Notes under the pieces: generated by a model | Databases searched by the model: none | The model's input: only the letters and a program-made list of their open reading frames with translations | Told to the model about the DNA's origin: nothing | Shown here: positions 8,815 through 18,708 of the stretch, one piece after another | Numbering within the stretch: position 1 is the first letter of the stretch | Layout: every line of letters starts with the position of its first letter | Program-made: the position numbers and the translations under genes | From: Takakia lepidozioides | Taxonomy: Eukaryota; Streptophyta; Takakiopsida; Takakiales; Takakiaceae | Direction: 5' to 3' | DNA length: 64,000 nucleotides | Assembly: GCA_030704615.1 (NCBI GenBank) | Contig: CM060731.1 | Location: 52,700,001 to 52,764,000, forward strand

Positions 8815-9215
8815 TAGCACCAGCACACTAGATAACGGTCATCTCTCTCGAGTGATAAACAAACTTGTAAAGGACACACACTCTCAACACAAGAAATATG
8901 CAATCCCTCAAGATCACTCTTTAAAATAGAAGTCGAGCCAGGGGCACCCCAAGCTATGGGGACTCCACCCCACAACAACCTACACTCCCATCATAAGCAC
9001 ACTCAGTCCTCAACAATGCAGGAGCTCGGTCGCGCAGGCTCAACTCGAGAGAGATGAGCTGCGCGACTGCCGCTCTCGTGAAGATAAGACAGACCAGGTG
9101 TCAAAACTAAACTTGACACCTGATTTAACACTTGACCTAAATCCAAGTGTTAAATACAAATAACTAGTTTTATTCTAGCTGTTTTCACACTGTGCTTATT
9201 TAACTTGACAAAGCA
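8815..9215 (-). repeat. LTR-like repeat, intact copy
   Basis: About 400 bp. Parts recur at 47,855-48,030 and 59,488-59,695, where a MULE has split the repeat. On the minus strand it begins TGTCAAGTTAAATAA and contains TGTTGTGGGGTGGAGTCCCC. The right part (9085-9200) holds three neighbouring inverted repeats: GGTGTCAA/TTGACACC, TTAACACTTG/CAAGTGTTAA and AACTAG/CTAGCT. In two of the three loci host-gene retrocopies begin directly at its inner edge, as expected for an LTR or a transcription start region. Inner boundary uncertain. Confidence 0.6.
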
Positions 9216-9216
9216 A

Positions 9217-9522
9217 AGAAGGGTTCGAAGTATTATCCGTGCAAGCATCTGTATTACATTTACCTGAAGAGGTTGAGGATGAACGTGACTATTGATGACT
9301 TTATTCATGCACCGGCGTTGAGCGTGAACAAGCTGCACAAACTCCTCCTTAGGGATTCCAGAAATCATTCATGGGGCAAAGGGAATCCTCCATATGGATA
9401 TTTTCAATTGCATTTTGCTGTATCAGTCTTTTTTTTGCAGTGTAATGAAATGCACCCCAAAACTCCTGGAATGAGGCAATATTCCATTCAAACTGAGATC
9501 TAACATAAGCAGTTGTGGGGCC
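9217..9522. other. Unassigned region with a possible exon fragment (minus strand)
   Basis: The minus strand reads KEEFVQLVHAQRRCMNKVIN followed by SHVHPQPLQ and a splice-donor-like GTAAAT near 9262. It could be an exon of a lost gene or of the CACTA-type TNP2 gene. I see nothing else in this stretch. Confidence 0.25.
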
Positions 9523-9523
9523 A

Positions 9524-9890
9524 TTTCTGGAAAAATGGCGCCGAATTTCTCTTTTTGGGGCCGAAAACTGGCTAAGTCCCAACATGCACTGGTACCTATG
9601 TCTGGGAAAATGGCGCCGAATTTCTCTTTTTGGGGCCGAAAACTGGCTAAGTCCCAACATGCACTGGTACAGTGTCTGGAAAAATGGCGTCGAATTTCCC
9701 TATTTTGCGCCAAAAACTGGCTAAGTCCGAACATGCACTGGAAAAATGGCGCCGAATTACCTGTCATGAGGGGACCTATAGCCGCGGAATTCGGCACCAT
9801 TTTTCGCCAGAGAGACCTATTACCGCGAAATACGTCGCCGTTTTTTCAGGTTACGGACCCTATTACCGCGAAATTCGGCGCCATATTTGC
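9524..9890. repeat. Tandem ~76-bp repeats with inverted GGCGCCGAATT motifs (subterminal-type array)
   Basis: Three tandem units of about 64-77 bp (near 9524-9600, 9601-9676, 9677-9740) and a partial fourth carry ATGGC(G/A)(C/T)CGAATT. The next 130 bp carry the same motif in the opposite orientation three times (near 9785, 9825 and 9870). Dense short motifs in both orientations beside a CACTA-type gene pair are typical of transposase-binding subterminal regions, but no terminal CACTA was found here. Confidence 0.6.
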
Positions 9891-10102
9891 ACATGTCGCT
9901 GGGAATTGGCATGAGCGGAAGACGAAATATCATGAGCACAACTGTCAAAACTGCAATTTTCCCTTCAAGGGGCCGAATAATATATTTGTTTTTCCTGACA
10001 CATTGCATTAAATTATTGTTTTTTATTGTTTTTTATTTTCGAAATTTGTACTTCTGCTCATGAAAACCGATTGTCTTACTACTCCGCTCATGCCGCTCAT
10101 GC

Positions 10103-11468
10103 TCATGACATAGCAAACCTCGTCAATCGGCTGTGAACGCTCCCATCGTATAAGGGGATTTGGGACTCTCGCATGAGTTTTTCATGGTGAAGATCATTTG
10201 GCGCGCCTGCTTCTTCTCCGCCCATATTTTCCCCATCAGGTATTTCAGAGGGATTTGCGCCATTCTCAACAGCCTCATCATTGTCCAAGTGAAGGGCATT
10301 TGGGGCAGGTGTGGGATTCTCTCGGAGGGTATCTGATATTTCAAATGCATCTTGCACAGCACGGGCAATCTGGCCCCGTAGCCCATTGTCGTCTTGTCCC
10401 TCCAAATTGACGTCGTTTGCAACACTCTCTACACTACATTCAGCCTCCACTTCAGAGTCGGATGTAATGTAGCCCTGTGAACGCAAATGAAAATCAGAAA
10501 TTGGGATACGATGAACAGGTTTTTTTCAAAACTCCCAGACTCTGAAATTTCATTTAAACACTGTCATGTAAGCAAACACAATACGTAGAATTGCACTAGT
10601 TCAATAGAGGTGAATGTTGCAAGTCTCCCCCGCACTTGCGAATTAGGAGACGAAATTGGTCGGCCACAGTCTTCATTTTGAAGCAGCTTGTGGAGCTCAC
10701 ACACAAAGACAAATGAAAACTACTCTCATATAATACGGCAAAGTAGGAACATAGTTCGAATCGAAAAACAAAACAAACATACCCTCTGTGATAGAAATTG
10801 ACATCCCCACATACAGACAGCTATCTTCACATACCGACAAAGTGAAAGCTCTCAACAAATATGCCCAAGTGGGCAGTGCGTTGAAGGCATGACACATGGC
10901 AACAAACTACCAAAAGCCCAAAATGCGGCTAGCCTTCCGACATGGCAGTCAACAGCGACCATGTAGTCATGACCCTCACTACATGACTCTAGTACAACCA
11001 ATGGAAGAACACCACGTAGTTGAAATGTCCATAATCCGCGGTCATGAAGTCATGGACATGACTACTCTGACGCACTACCAACTACATGACTCCATCACTA
11101 CGACTCCATGACTCCAATACATCCAACGGAAGAACGACACGTAGTTCGGACTCCAGTCACTCCACGACTGTCCAAAATGCGGACATGCGCGAGCGTGCTG
11201 CGAGCATGTCAGAGTGCGTGCATTGTGCAAGGCGTACCGGGACTGTACACTGTCGAAGGTTTGGGTCCCTCCCATACTTTGTTAGGTGTTTTTTGGCCAT
11301 CGGTAGAAACTGCGGGATCCCTCCATGGCAAGTTCTGCAGTTGCACAATATTTTGCGGTGCCCTTGTGCAATGGCATGCGCCTCCTCTAGTCGCCACAGT
11401 TTCTCATCTTTCCTGCGCACATGGTGTCGTTGAGCTCTCAGCCGAAACCCCGCTCTCGTTGTGTACAT
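10103..11468 (-). pseudogene. CACTA (En/Spm) TNP2-like transposase, N-terminal exons only
   Basis: Two coding blocks. At 11468-11240 the minus strand reads HRKILCNCRTCHGG and AKKHLTKYGRDP, a C-x-C-x2-C...H pattern like the transposase-associated zinc domain at the N-terminus of CACTA TNP2 proteins. At 10470-10103, after a good acceptor (CACAG then GGCTACATT), comes an acidic linker ending HEKLMRESQIPLYDGSVHS, the usual entry to the Transposase_21 domain. The frame then stops and the catalytic DDE part is absent, replaced by the 9.5-9.9 kb repeat array. A non-autonomous remnant. It is divergent from the FCP1-TNP1 gene. Confidence 0.5.
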
Positions 11469-11469
11469 C

Positions 11470-11916
11470 GTACTTACACAGGGGGGTGTGCAAGGGTCTT
11501 TGCAGCTGATGTCAGACTGCCATGGTCAGGCCCTCCCCGTGCGGTCCCCTGACTGCGTATGAGAAGCTAAGGGAGACCTGCATTGCTCGCAACAAAGAGG
11601 TTGAGGCGGAGTTGTTTGGTTCGCACCCACTGTGAGTATACTGAGAGGCGGCTCACCCTACTGTTGTGGCCGCTATCTCGCAGGAGAGCATTGCAGGGGC
11701 TTGTCATTAGGGCATTTCTTTAAAAATGTTAGAGGGATACGGTTTAGCCTGGAATTGCCCTAGTTCTTGTCTTTTGGGTTTACGAGTTTTGCTAGATTCC
11801 CAGTGTTGGGATTGCATTGCTAAGTACATAGAATGCTGGTTGTGAGGCGTCGCCTGTCTCCACACTATCATGGCACACCATGAAGAGAGCGGGATTGGTT
11901 AGGGTTTGGCTTGCAG
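11470..11916. promoter_or_regulatory. Shared region between divergent TNP2-like and FCP1-TNP1-like genes
   Basis: No gene seen. It lies between the 5' ends of two divergent genes and probably holds both promoters and an upstream non-coding exon. The exon starting at 11,917 has an acceptor (TTGCAG) just before it. The TNP2 intron at 10,960-11,170 is full of ATGACT/AGTCAT motifs. Confidence 0.35.
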
Positions 11917-13920
11917 GCTTGTTGCTCCGAAACCAAAGCGTGCTTGCCGTCGACCTCCACTACCCACGGGACCACCCAGACGCAGTGGAAGGCTAAAAAC
12001 AATGGCCGACGAGGCACGGCAGTATGAAGACGAGGACGAAGATTTGTTGTGTGTCCCTGCGGGCAAGCACACTGGCGATTCCAGCGAAGATGTCCTTCGC
12101 CACCCAGCTCCTGCACCCTCGCTTCCCCAGAAACGCCCGTCGCCGACAAAATCACCATCTGTAAGCACCTGCTCACCTCGAGACGTCTGGAGGACAGGTT
12201 TGACTTGCCTGGCATGTCACCAGGTAACGTCACTCCAGTTGATGCATTCGAGGATGATGTGCAGGTGGAGCATGTGTGGCCCAGGTGGAGGGGAGGACAC
12301 CCCTACCAAGGAACTTACGCGTCCTCGTGCAGTTCTGTCACACTGTGCGGTAGTGGAGGCGCATGCAGAACTCCGGCCTGCTGCTGTCGTGGTGGGGGCA
12401 TCTGAGAGAACCCTGGACATTGACCTTGTTTCCCCGCTGGCAGATATTACCCAGCAACCCACGGTTGTCACTTCCACTCCCAACCTCCAATTCATGAAGG
12501 AGAATGTCGTGCACAGAACAGTGGAGAAGGGCAAGCATTTGCTCATCCTAGATATTAATGGATTGCTGTGTGAGTGCGTCCATGTCGGGAGCGGTAATGC
12601 GTTTGTGGTTCCAAATGGCCTTGAGCACAAATTATGTGGTAGCAAGATGGTCGTTGTAAGGCCTGGTTGCAAAGCTTTTTTGGACAAGTGTTTTGAACAC
12701 TTTGAAGTGGCAGCATGGTCTTGTATGCAACCACGTAACTTCCTACCCACAGTGGACTGGCTTTTCCATGGGCACGGTGACCTTGCATTCAAGTGGGATG
12801 GGGGATATTGTGAGCAGTCCACTGACATGGATGGGAGCCTGCCCATGAAACCACCGTTTTTGAAGAACCTATCTACAGTGTGGCGGGGCAACCGTGACTG
12901 GAATCCTGAAACGACTCTTCTTGTTGACGACACACCGCACAAGGGGTCGAACAATCCAGCATACAGCGCAATTTTCCCACTGCCTTGGAGAAGTCGTTCT
13001 GTAGAGGCGCGCAATGATAATTTTCTTCTGACCAGCTTATGGCCCTTCTTGGAGGGGGCAGCTAAGGCTCCGAGCATTCCAGAATATCTCAAAGGGCAAC
13101 CCACATTTGGGCAACAAGCTATCAGCCCTCGAGCCATTCAGCCTCGCCAGGTAACATACTTTGTAGTGTGGTACACTCCGTGGTCGAATTTTTGTGTGAC
13201 TCCCTTGTGCCATTGCCAGCCTCATTTGTGCTTAAGTTGTGGCAGTAATCAACCTTGTGATAGAGTTTGTCAAATTACTGTCGCAGTGTGAACTGCAGGC
13301 ATTGACAGTGAATGGTGCATCTTATTGTGTTACTGTCATTTGAGTTCCCAGTGTATGCCAAAATACATTTTTGGTGCTTGTTGGTTGGTTGTAGGTGCTT
13401 GACCACGAACGAGCCCCCCCAAGTCGAAGGGCAGCACACCTTCACCCTTTCAGGAAGCCGACACCACTGATCCCTGATTTGCAGAATGGGGTAAGTGTAT
13501 GCATCTGCTATTCTCCCCTTCCTGACCTGGATAGACAAATTGTTATTAGCTCATTGTAGACCTTGTAGACACAATACTTTGCACGATCCGTGTTCCATAA
13601 TTCTCATGCAATCTGCCATGTTTGGGGTGGGATGGCAGTTCGTGGTGGGAGACCATGTCAAGCTCATAGACACTGTTTCGCGATCAACGGCCGGATCTAG
13701 CCGCATTGCTGGTCTCCAAGGGATGGAGGTGAGTGAAGGGTACCCTGTCGTGCTAGAAGGCTATATGGCCATCCACATTGATGATGTCCGCATTCCCAAT
13801 GCCCCTCTACCATATCACAACAAATCCATGAAGCCTCATCACACTGAGTTGGGAGACACTGTAGGTTACATTACTGTGTGGAGTGACAAACTAGTGAAGA
13901 CCTTGCAGACAAAGAGATGA
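11917..13920 (+). CDS. FCP1-like HAD phosphatase domain fused to a TNP1/EnSpm-like transposon domain (at least 3 exons)
   Basis: Exons: 11,917-13,150 (first ATG in frame at 12,002; an upstream exon is likely), 13,395-13,490 and 13,639-13,920, all joined in phase 0 at GT-AG sites (CAG/GTAACA, GTAG, GGG/GTAAGT, GCAG). Another small intron after 12,168 is possible. The first exon has a basic Arg-rich start, a low-complexity linker, then an FCP1/NLI-type HAD domain with HLLILDINGLL near residue 213, AAWSCMQPRN and TTLLVDDTPHKGSNNPA. The usual second Asp of DxDx(T/V) is Asn, as in some plant family members. The last exon reads GDHVKLIDT, IPNAPLPYH and LGDTVGYITVWSDKLVK, matching the C-terminal TNP1/EnSpm-like domain of CACTA accessory proteins. 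The product may bind transposon DNA and act on, or bind, phosphoproteins such as the polymerase II tail; that is inference. Confidence 0.65.
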
Positions 13921-14812
13921 GGCAGGTCGGCACGCATTGTGGATTTCATGGGGATTTCCACCTCTGCCTCATCCGGATTTGGCAACTACGGTAACTTATA
14001 GTAGTGACAGATTCTCTGAATTGACTGTCCAATTTTGATAGCAACCACATGTTGGATTTCCTCATGCATGTTGTTGCAAACTTATGCCTCATTAATGAGC
14101 AATGTGGTGGTAGGTGGTATGTCCCCATTGCACACACTATGGTTGGTAATGTTGCTACTGGGAGAATGTGGTTGATAATGGTGATGCTGGATGGTGATGT
14201 TGCTGCTATTTGTGCTCTTTCAGAATTATGTCTGTGCCACTTCTGTGCCTAAAGTCTTGTTGTATACATGATTGTGATGTTGTATGGCATATGCACGTGG
14301 CGCCCTATTGGCTGCCTCTGTGGCATATCCATGTGTCCGTCCAGAGTCATAACCATGAGTACCGAACCCAATATGATATATGTATGAGCATATTACATTC
14401 CGACACGTGACCCCTAAGGTCCCCGCGCAGTTGGTCTTATGACTCCATATGCAAAACATCCAGTCAAATGTATGTCTACGAAGCAGCACGTGAGGTTTAG
14501 AGGATTGTGCACGTGGCACCACGTGGGACTACAACGTCCTCATGGAAAGGGTGATCATGGAATATACCGTACTGCGCCAGTCGTAGGTATGACTGGCAAG
14601 AATCCACCGCAGCTCCCGAAAGTCCAACACGTGGGCACACACAATCGTGGCACGTGGTGTCCCCAGATGCTGCCACGTGTTAATACCAATTTCCCCAAGA
14701 CATACATGTGACTGCGAAGCCCCGTCCCCCACAGTGACACGTGGCATTGATATGTCGCACCACGCGTTTCTTCTATGACGCGACACGTGCTGTCGTTTAG
14801 TTCCCTTGTCCG
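13921..14812. repeat. Non-coding flank with a cluster of CACGTG (G-box) motifs
   Basis: No gene seen. Between about 14,290 and 14,790 CACGTG occurs many times, often as CACGTGGCA or ACACGTGG. More ACACGTG motifs follow on the far side of the retroelement (28,510-28,560). The two flanks were one sequence before the retroelement inserted (TSD GTCCG). This may be the right subterminal region of the CACTA-type element. Confidence 0.55.
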
Positions 14813-15870
14813 TGTTAGAGGACTGTAGGGGACTTAGACACTTATACGAGATCTGTAGGGTACCCTTAAATTTTGCACAGACTGAGACCAACAGGAGCCT
14901 TAGGGGTGACAGCAGTGCACTGTAGAGGGGGGTTACACAGTCGTCACAGCCCACACAGCCAACACAGCCCGTTACAGTCGTCACAGTCCACACAGCCAAC
15001 ACAGCCAACACAGCCCGTCACAGTCGTCACAGCCAACACAGCCAACACAGCCGACACAGTCGACACAGCCAACACAGCCGATACAGCCCGGCACAGCCAC
15101 ACAGCTGACATAGCCGACATAGCCCGGCACAGCCACACAGCCAGTCACAGCCCGACACAGCCAAACACAGTCGCACAGCCAGTCACAGCCCGTCACAGTT
15201 TCACACAGCCAGTCACAGCTTGACACAGCTGTCACGATCATAGGGAACGAAGAGTAGGACAGGGAACGACTGTGGGGAACAACACCTGCGAAGGGAACAT
15301 GTTAGTTCACAGACAACGGTTAGTAAGGGAAACGGTTAGAACTGCGGATAGGAAGATAAAAGGGAAAACGGGGAATGAAGGAGGGGGATTTTTATCATTA
15401 TTCGGAGGAGGACTTCTTAGTCAGGCTGGAGCGGAGATCGAAAGCAAAGATGGAGAGCACGGTGAAGGAGGAAAGAGGATTAGTAGATGCTTGTTATATG
15501 CAAAGCTGTAGTGATATTGTAGAGCAGATTAGAGACACAATGGCTTCGGCCTGATACCTGATAAATCATAATCTGATACTTATACGATACAATCACACTG
15601 TGTAGAGAGATCTGAGTGAAGCTGTGGATTGAATGGATGAGTGAAGGAAACCGATAGATTGATGAAGCAAACTGATACTTAATTATCAATGGTAAGGTAG
15701 CTAAGATGAATGCGGAAAGGGAAACAAATAGGAAACACCCCATGATACACTAGCTGTAGGTCATGACTGATTGTTCTGCACGGGCTGAGTACTTAGAGAT
15801 TTCCAACTCTTCTATCTTGGAGTTTCCGCCTCGGATAGCGAAGGGATCGGTGAGTAAAAGCCGCGCGACA
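14813..15870 (+). repeat. 5' LTR of Athila/Tat-like element
   Basis: 1058 bp, TG...CA ends. It contains a long array of short CACAGCC/ACACAGCC repeats (14,938-15,235). The 3' LTR is 56 bp shorter, mainly in this array. Promoter and poly(A) elements are expected but not pinpointed. Confidence 0.95.
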
Positions 15871-15872
15871 TT

Positions 15873-15890
15873 TGGCGACCATACTGGGGA
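15873..15890 (+). other. Primer binding site
   Basis: TGGCGACCATACTGGGGA starts two bases after the 5' LTR. It begins with TGG, as needed to pair with a tRNA CCA end, and resembles the TGGCGCC...GGGGA sites of Athila/Tat elements. The exact tRNA was not identified. Confidence 0.7.
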
Positions 15891-15984
15891 CCTGGGACAT
15901 GAACAACCAGATGTGACAGGCATCTGGTGGGATCATGGTGGTTGGACCATTAAAGAATTTGAAGTGAATCAAATTCCCTGTGGA

Positions 15985-16458
15985 ATGAAGGAAGAAAGAT
16001 TGTCCAAACAATTCTTTCAAAGGTTCTTGGAATTGCCAGACGGTTGTAAAAAAAAAATTCTTAAACGAGTGCATGATGCTGATCCAGAATGGGGTCTGAA
16101 GAAAGGAGTGATAAAGATTTATCAGGTAGCCTGTAGAGGAAGAGCACGTTGGTTACCAACATTGGTTTATGTGATAGCATTGCTATCCATTAAACGAGTA
16201 GAGTTTGAAGGCTGGGAAGAAAGAAAGGTGAATGTTTATACTCATATGCATGAAGAGCTTGTACTGGTAAAGAATTGGATTCCAAAGGATATTTTGTGGA
16301 TCAAACTCACACCAAGAACAGCTTTTCAGACTTGTTTGCCGTATGGTTATATGGTAACGGAGACTTCAAGAATAGCCAAGGGTGCATTGAAGCTTGAAAG
16401 GAACCCAGGCATATACGAGAGATATTACAGAAGAGAGTTTTGGTTATTGCCACATTAA
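15985..16458 (+). CDS. Small 5' ORF of Athila/Tat-like element
   Basis: From the first ATG after the LTR in the longest frame this gives about 157 residues, starting MKEERLSKQFFQRFLELPDG. The frame is open back into the LTR but has no earlier ATG in the internal region. It is rich in basic and aromatic residues (GRARWLPTLVYVIALLSIKR) and ends shortly before the gag ORF in another frame. It is probably an N-terminal part of gag separated by a frameshift, or a separate leader protein. No domain recognised. Confidence 0.5.
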   Translation: MKEERLSKQFFQRFLELPDGCKKKILKRVHDADPEWGLKKGVIKIYQVACRGRARWLPTLVYVIALLSIKRVEFEGWEERKVNVYTHMHEELVLVKNWIPKDILWIKLTPRTAFQTCLPYGYMVTETSRIAKGALKLERNPGIYERYYRREFWLLPH

Positions 16459-16483
16459 AAGAAATGAAAGACATGGGACATGA

Positions 16484-18187
16484 GTGATGAAAGAGAAGCT
16501 AGACGACAGAGATATTCAGCAAAAAGTGAAAGCTAATTATCCATATCTTTGGGAGAGAGGAATAGACATAGGGGAATCATCTGGACCTCTCACACCATCA
16601 AGATCAAAGAGTGCATCACCTATACCGGAAGAACTAGAGTTGGATGCCACTCCTTCTGTTTCTTTGCAAGAAAGATTAAGGGAATTGGTACAGGAAGAAG
16701 ATCAATCACGAGGTGAAAGATCTGAGGTACATCCTTGGATAAAAGACTTGACAGAAATCTTTGATAAGAGTTGGCATGGAACACCAAAAGCAGGAACTCC
16801 AGTTTCTGAAGCAGAAGATGAAGAAGGAGAAGAGGATGTGGCAGAGCCCACGGAGAGTTCAGACTCTCCAACACCATTACAGTTGAGTTACATGAGTGAA
16901 GAAGAAACCCAAGGGCAGAACTTGGAGGATGAAAACACAGAGAAGAAATTAGAAGAGGAAGAATATGAAGAAGTAGACCCAACAGCTGAGGTTGAGACTA
17001 CAACCAGGACATCCCAACCCGTTGGACCTGGATCAAGTGGAGCACTTGGATCACAGGCCAACGAAGGTGTCGGCTCAGGGGGATCAGGCGGGCTGCCTGG
17101 ATCTGGCTCTGGGGGGACAGGGAGTGTGGGAAGTAGTGCAACTGAAGCTGGGAATACTGTGAATATCGTGGGGCCAGAAGCAAGGAGTGCTCAAGGGCCA
17201 CCACTTGGTGGAAGATCCACCACAAAAACAACAGGTCCAGAAGGACCAGCACCAGCAAGGGTGCCAGCACCTGTCAGTGGGCAGAAGGTAGGGCCAAGGA
17301 TGGCGTTACAACCAACACGGGCAAAACCACCCTTTCCAATATATTCAGGAAAAGGGGATCCCGATGTACACATTAGCCAATTTGAGCACATGTGTATAGT
17401 GAACAATGAGAATGGCGATGATGCCAAGATGAGATTGTTTCCTTGTTCACTTATCAAGAAAGCAAGTGAATGGTATGCAAGATTCCATGATAATCATTTC
17501 CTAACCTGGAATGGCTTGAATACAGCATTTCGAAATAGGTTCATGACAAGTAAAACTGAGGATGAAGTGTATGGAAGTTTACAACAGCTGAAGCAGAAGA
17601 AGCATGAAACTGTTGAAGAGTATATGGAGAAGATGGAATTGATGATGAAAAAGCTGGCTGCAGTACCAGCGCCCGGTTTACAGAAGACTTGGTTTGTGAG
17701 TGGATTAAGACCAGAGTTGCAAAAGAAAGTGGATATGTTACCCCATAACACAGTGGAGGAGGCATTTGAAACTGCGAACAGAATTGAGCAATTGGGAATG
17801 CTCAGGAGAGAGAAAAAAGAAGATGAGGACTCTGAAGACGAGTCAGATGAAGAAGAAGAGCAAGAACTAAAAAGAAAGAGTAAGAGAAAGGAGAAGTTGA
17901 AGAGGGATAGCTATGAAAAAAAATTGGAAGAAATCTTGAAGAAGTATGCCACAGAGGCTGCAACACATTGGAGGAAGGGTGTATGGTGTGCAAAGTGCCA
18001 GAATGAAGGCCATACCACCACAGAATGCCACATGCAAGAGAAACACTGTACTATGAACAATGAGAATGGCGATGATGCCAAGATGAGATTGTTTCCTTGT
18101 TCACTTATCAAGAAAGTAAGTGAATGGTATGCAAGATTCCCTTATAATCATTTCCTAACCTGGCTTGAATACAACATTCCGAAATAG
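16484..18187 (+). CDS. Gag (first part), with duplicated capsid-nucleocapsid segment
   Basis: An acidic, low-complexity N-terminus (poly-Glu, Gly/Ser-rich) leads into a retrotrans_gag capsid region (PPFPIYSGKGDPDVHISQF, LIKKASEWYARF, LEYMEKMELM-type segment) and a zinc-knuckle start CAKCQNEGHTTTEC. At 18,055 the sequence jumps back to the capsid start: 17,401-18,054 and 18,055-18,708 are tandem copies of 654 bp. The second copy lacks five bases (AATGG after ACCTGG), which ends this ORF at 18,187. The gag frame resumes at 18,165. Confidence 0.82.
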   Translation: MMKEKLDDRDIQQKVKANYPYLWERGIDIGESSGPLTPSRSKSASPIPEELELDATPSVSLQERLRELVQEEDQSRGERSEVHPWIKDLTEIFDKSWHGTPKAGTPVSEAEDEEGEEDVAEPTESSDSPTPLQLSYMSEEETQGQNLEDENTEKKLEEEEYEEVDPTAEVETTTRTSQPVGPGSSGALGSQANEGVGSGGSGGLPGSGSGGTGSVGSSATEAGNTVNIVGPEARSAQGPPLGGRSTTKTTGPEGPAPARVPAPVSGQKVGPRMALQPTRAKPPFPIYSGKGDPDVHISQFEHMCIVNNENGDDAKMRLFPCSLIKKASEWYARFHDNHFLTWNGLNTAFRNRFMTSKTEDEVYGSLQQLKQKKHETVEEYMEKMELMMKKLAAVPAPGLQKTWFVSGLRPELQKKVDMLPHNTVEEAFETANRIEQLGMLRREKKEDEDSEDESDEEEEQELKRKSKRKEKLKRDSYEKKLEEILKKYATEAATHWRKGVWCAKCQNEGHTTTECHMQEKHCTMNNENGDDAKMRLFPCSLIKKVSEWYARFPYNHFLTWLEYNIPK

Positions 18188-18708
18188 GTTCAGGACAAGT
18201 AAAACTGAGGATGAAGTGTATGGAAGTTTACAACAGTTAAAGCAAAAGAAGCATGAAACTGTTGAGGAGTATATGGAAAAGATGGAATTGATGATGAAAA
18301 AGCTGGCTGTTGTACCAGCACCAGGTTTACAAAAGACTTGGTTTGTGAGTGGACTAAGACCAGAGTTGCAGAAGAAAGTGGATATGTTACCCCATAATAC
18401 AGTGGAGGAGGCATTTGAAACTGCAAACAAAATTGAGCAATTGGGAATGCTCAGGAGAGAGAAAAGGGATGATGAAGACTCTGAGGATGAGTCAGAAGAA
18501 GAAGAAGAGCAAGAACTAAAAAGGAAGAGTAAGAGAAAGGAGAAGTTGAAGAGGGATAACTATGAGAAAAGATTAGAAGAAATCTTGAAGAAGTATGCCA
18601 CAGAGGCTGCAACACATTGGAGGAAGGGTGTTTGGTGTGCAAAGTGCCAGAATGAAGGCCATACCACCACAGAATGCCACATGAAGGAGAAACACTGTAC
18701 TATCTGTA
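17401..18708 (+). repeat. 654-bp tandem duplication inside gag
   Basis: GAACAATGAGAATGGCGATG occurs at 17,401 and 18,055, and the following ~650 bases are near-identical. The unit is 218 codons, so the duplication kept the frame until a later 5-bp deletion in the second copy. Confidence 0.9.

Noticed and set aside
12217-13137. 306-codon minus-strand ORF
   Set aside because: Antisense to the FCP1-like exon, whose motifs are clear on the plus strand.
14938-15240. Regular CACAGCC repeats that could suggest a CRISPR-like array
   Set aside because: Units are short, uneven, without unique spacers, and lie inside a plant LTR with the same array in the second LTR.
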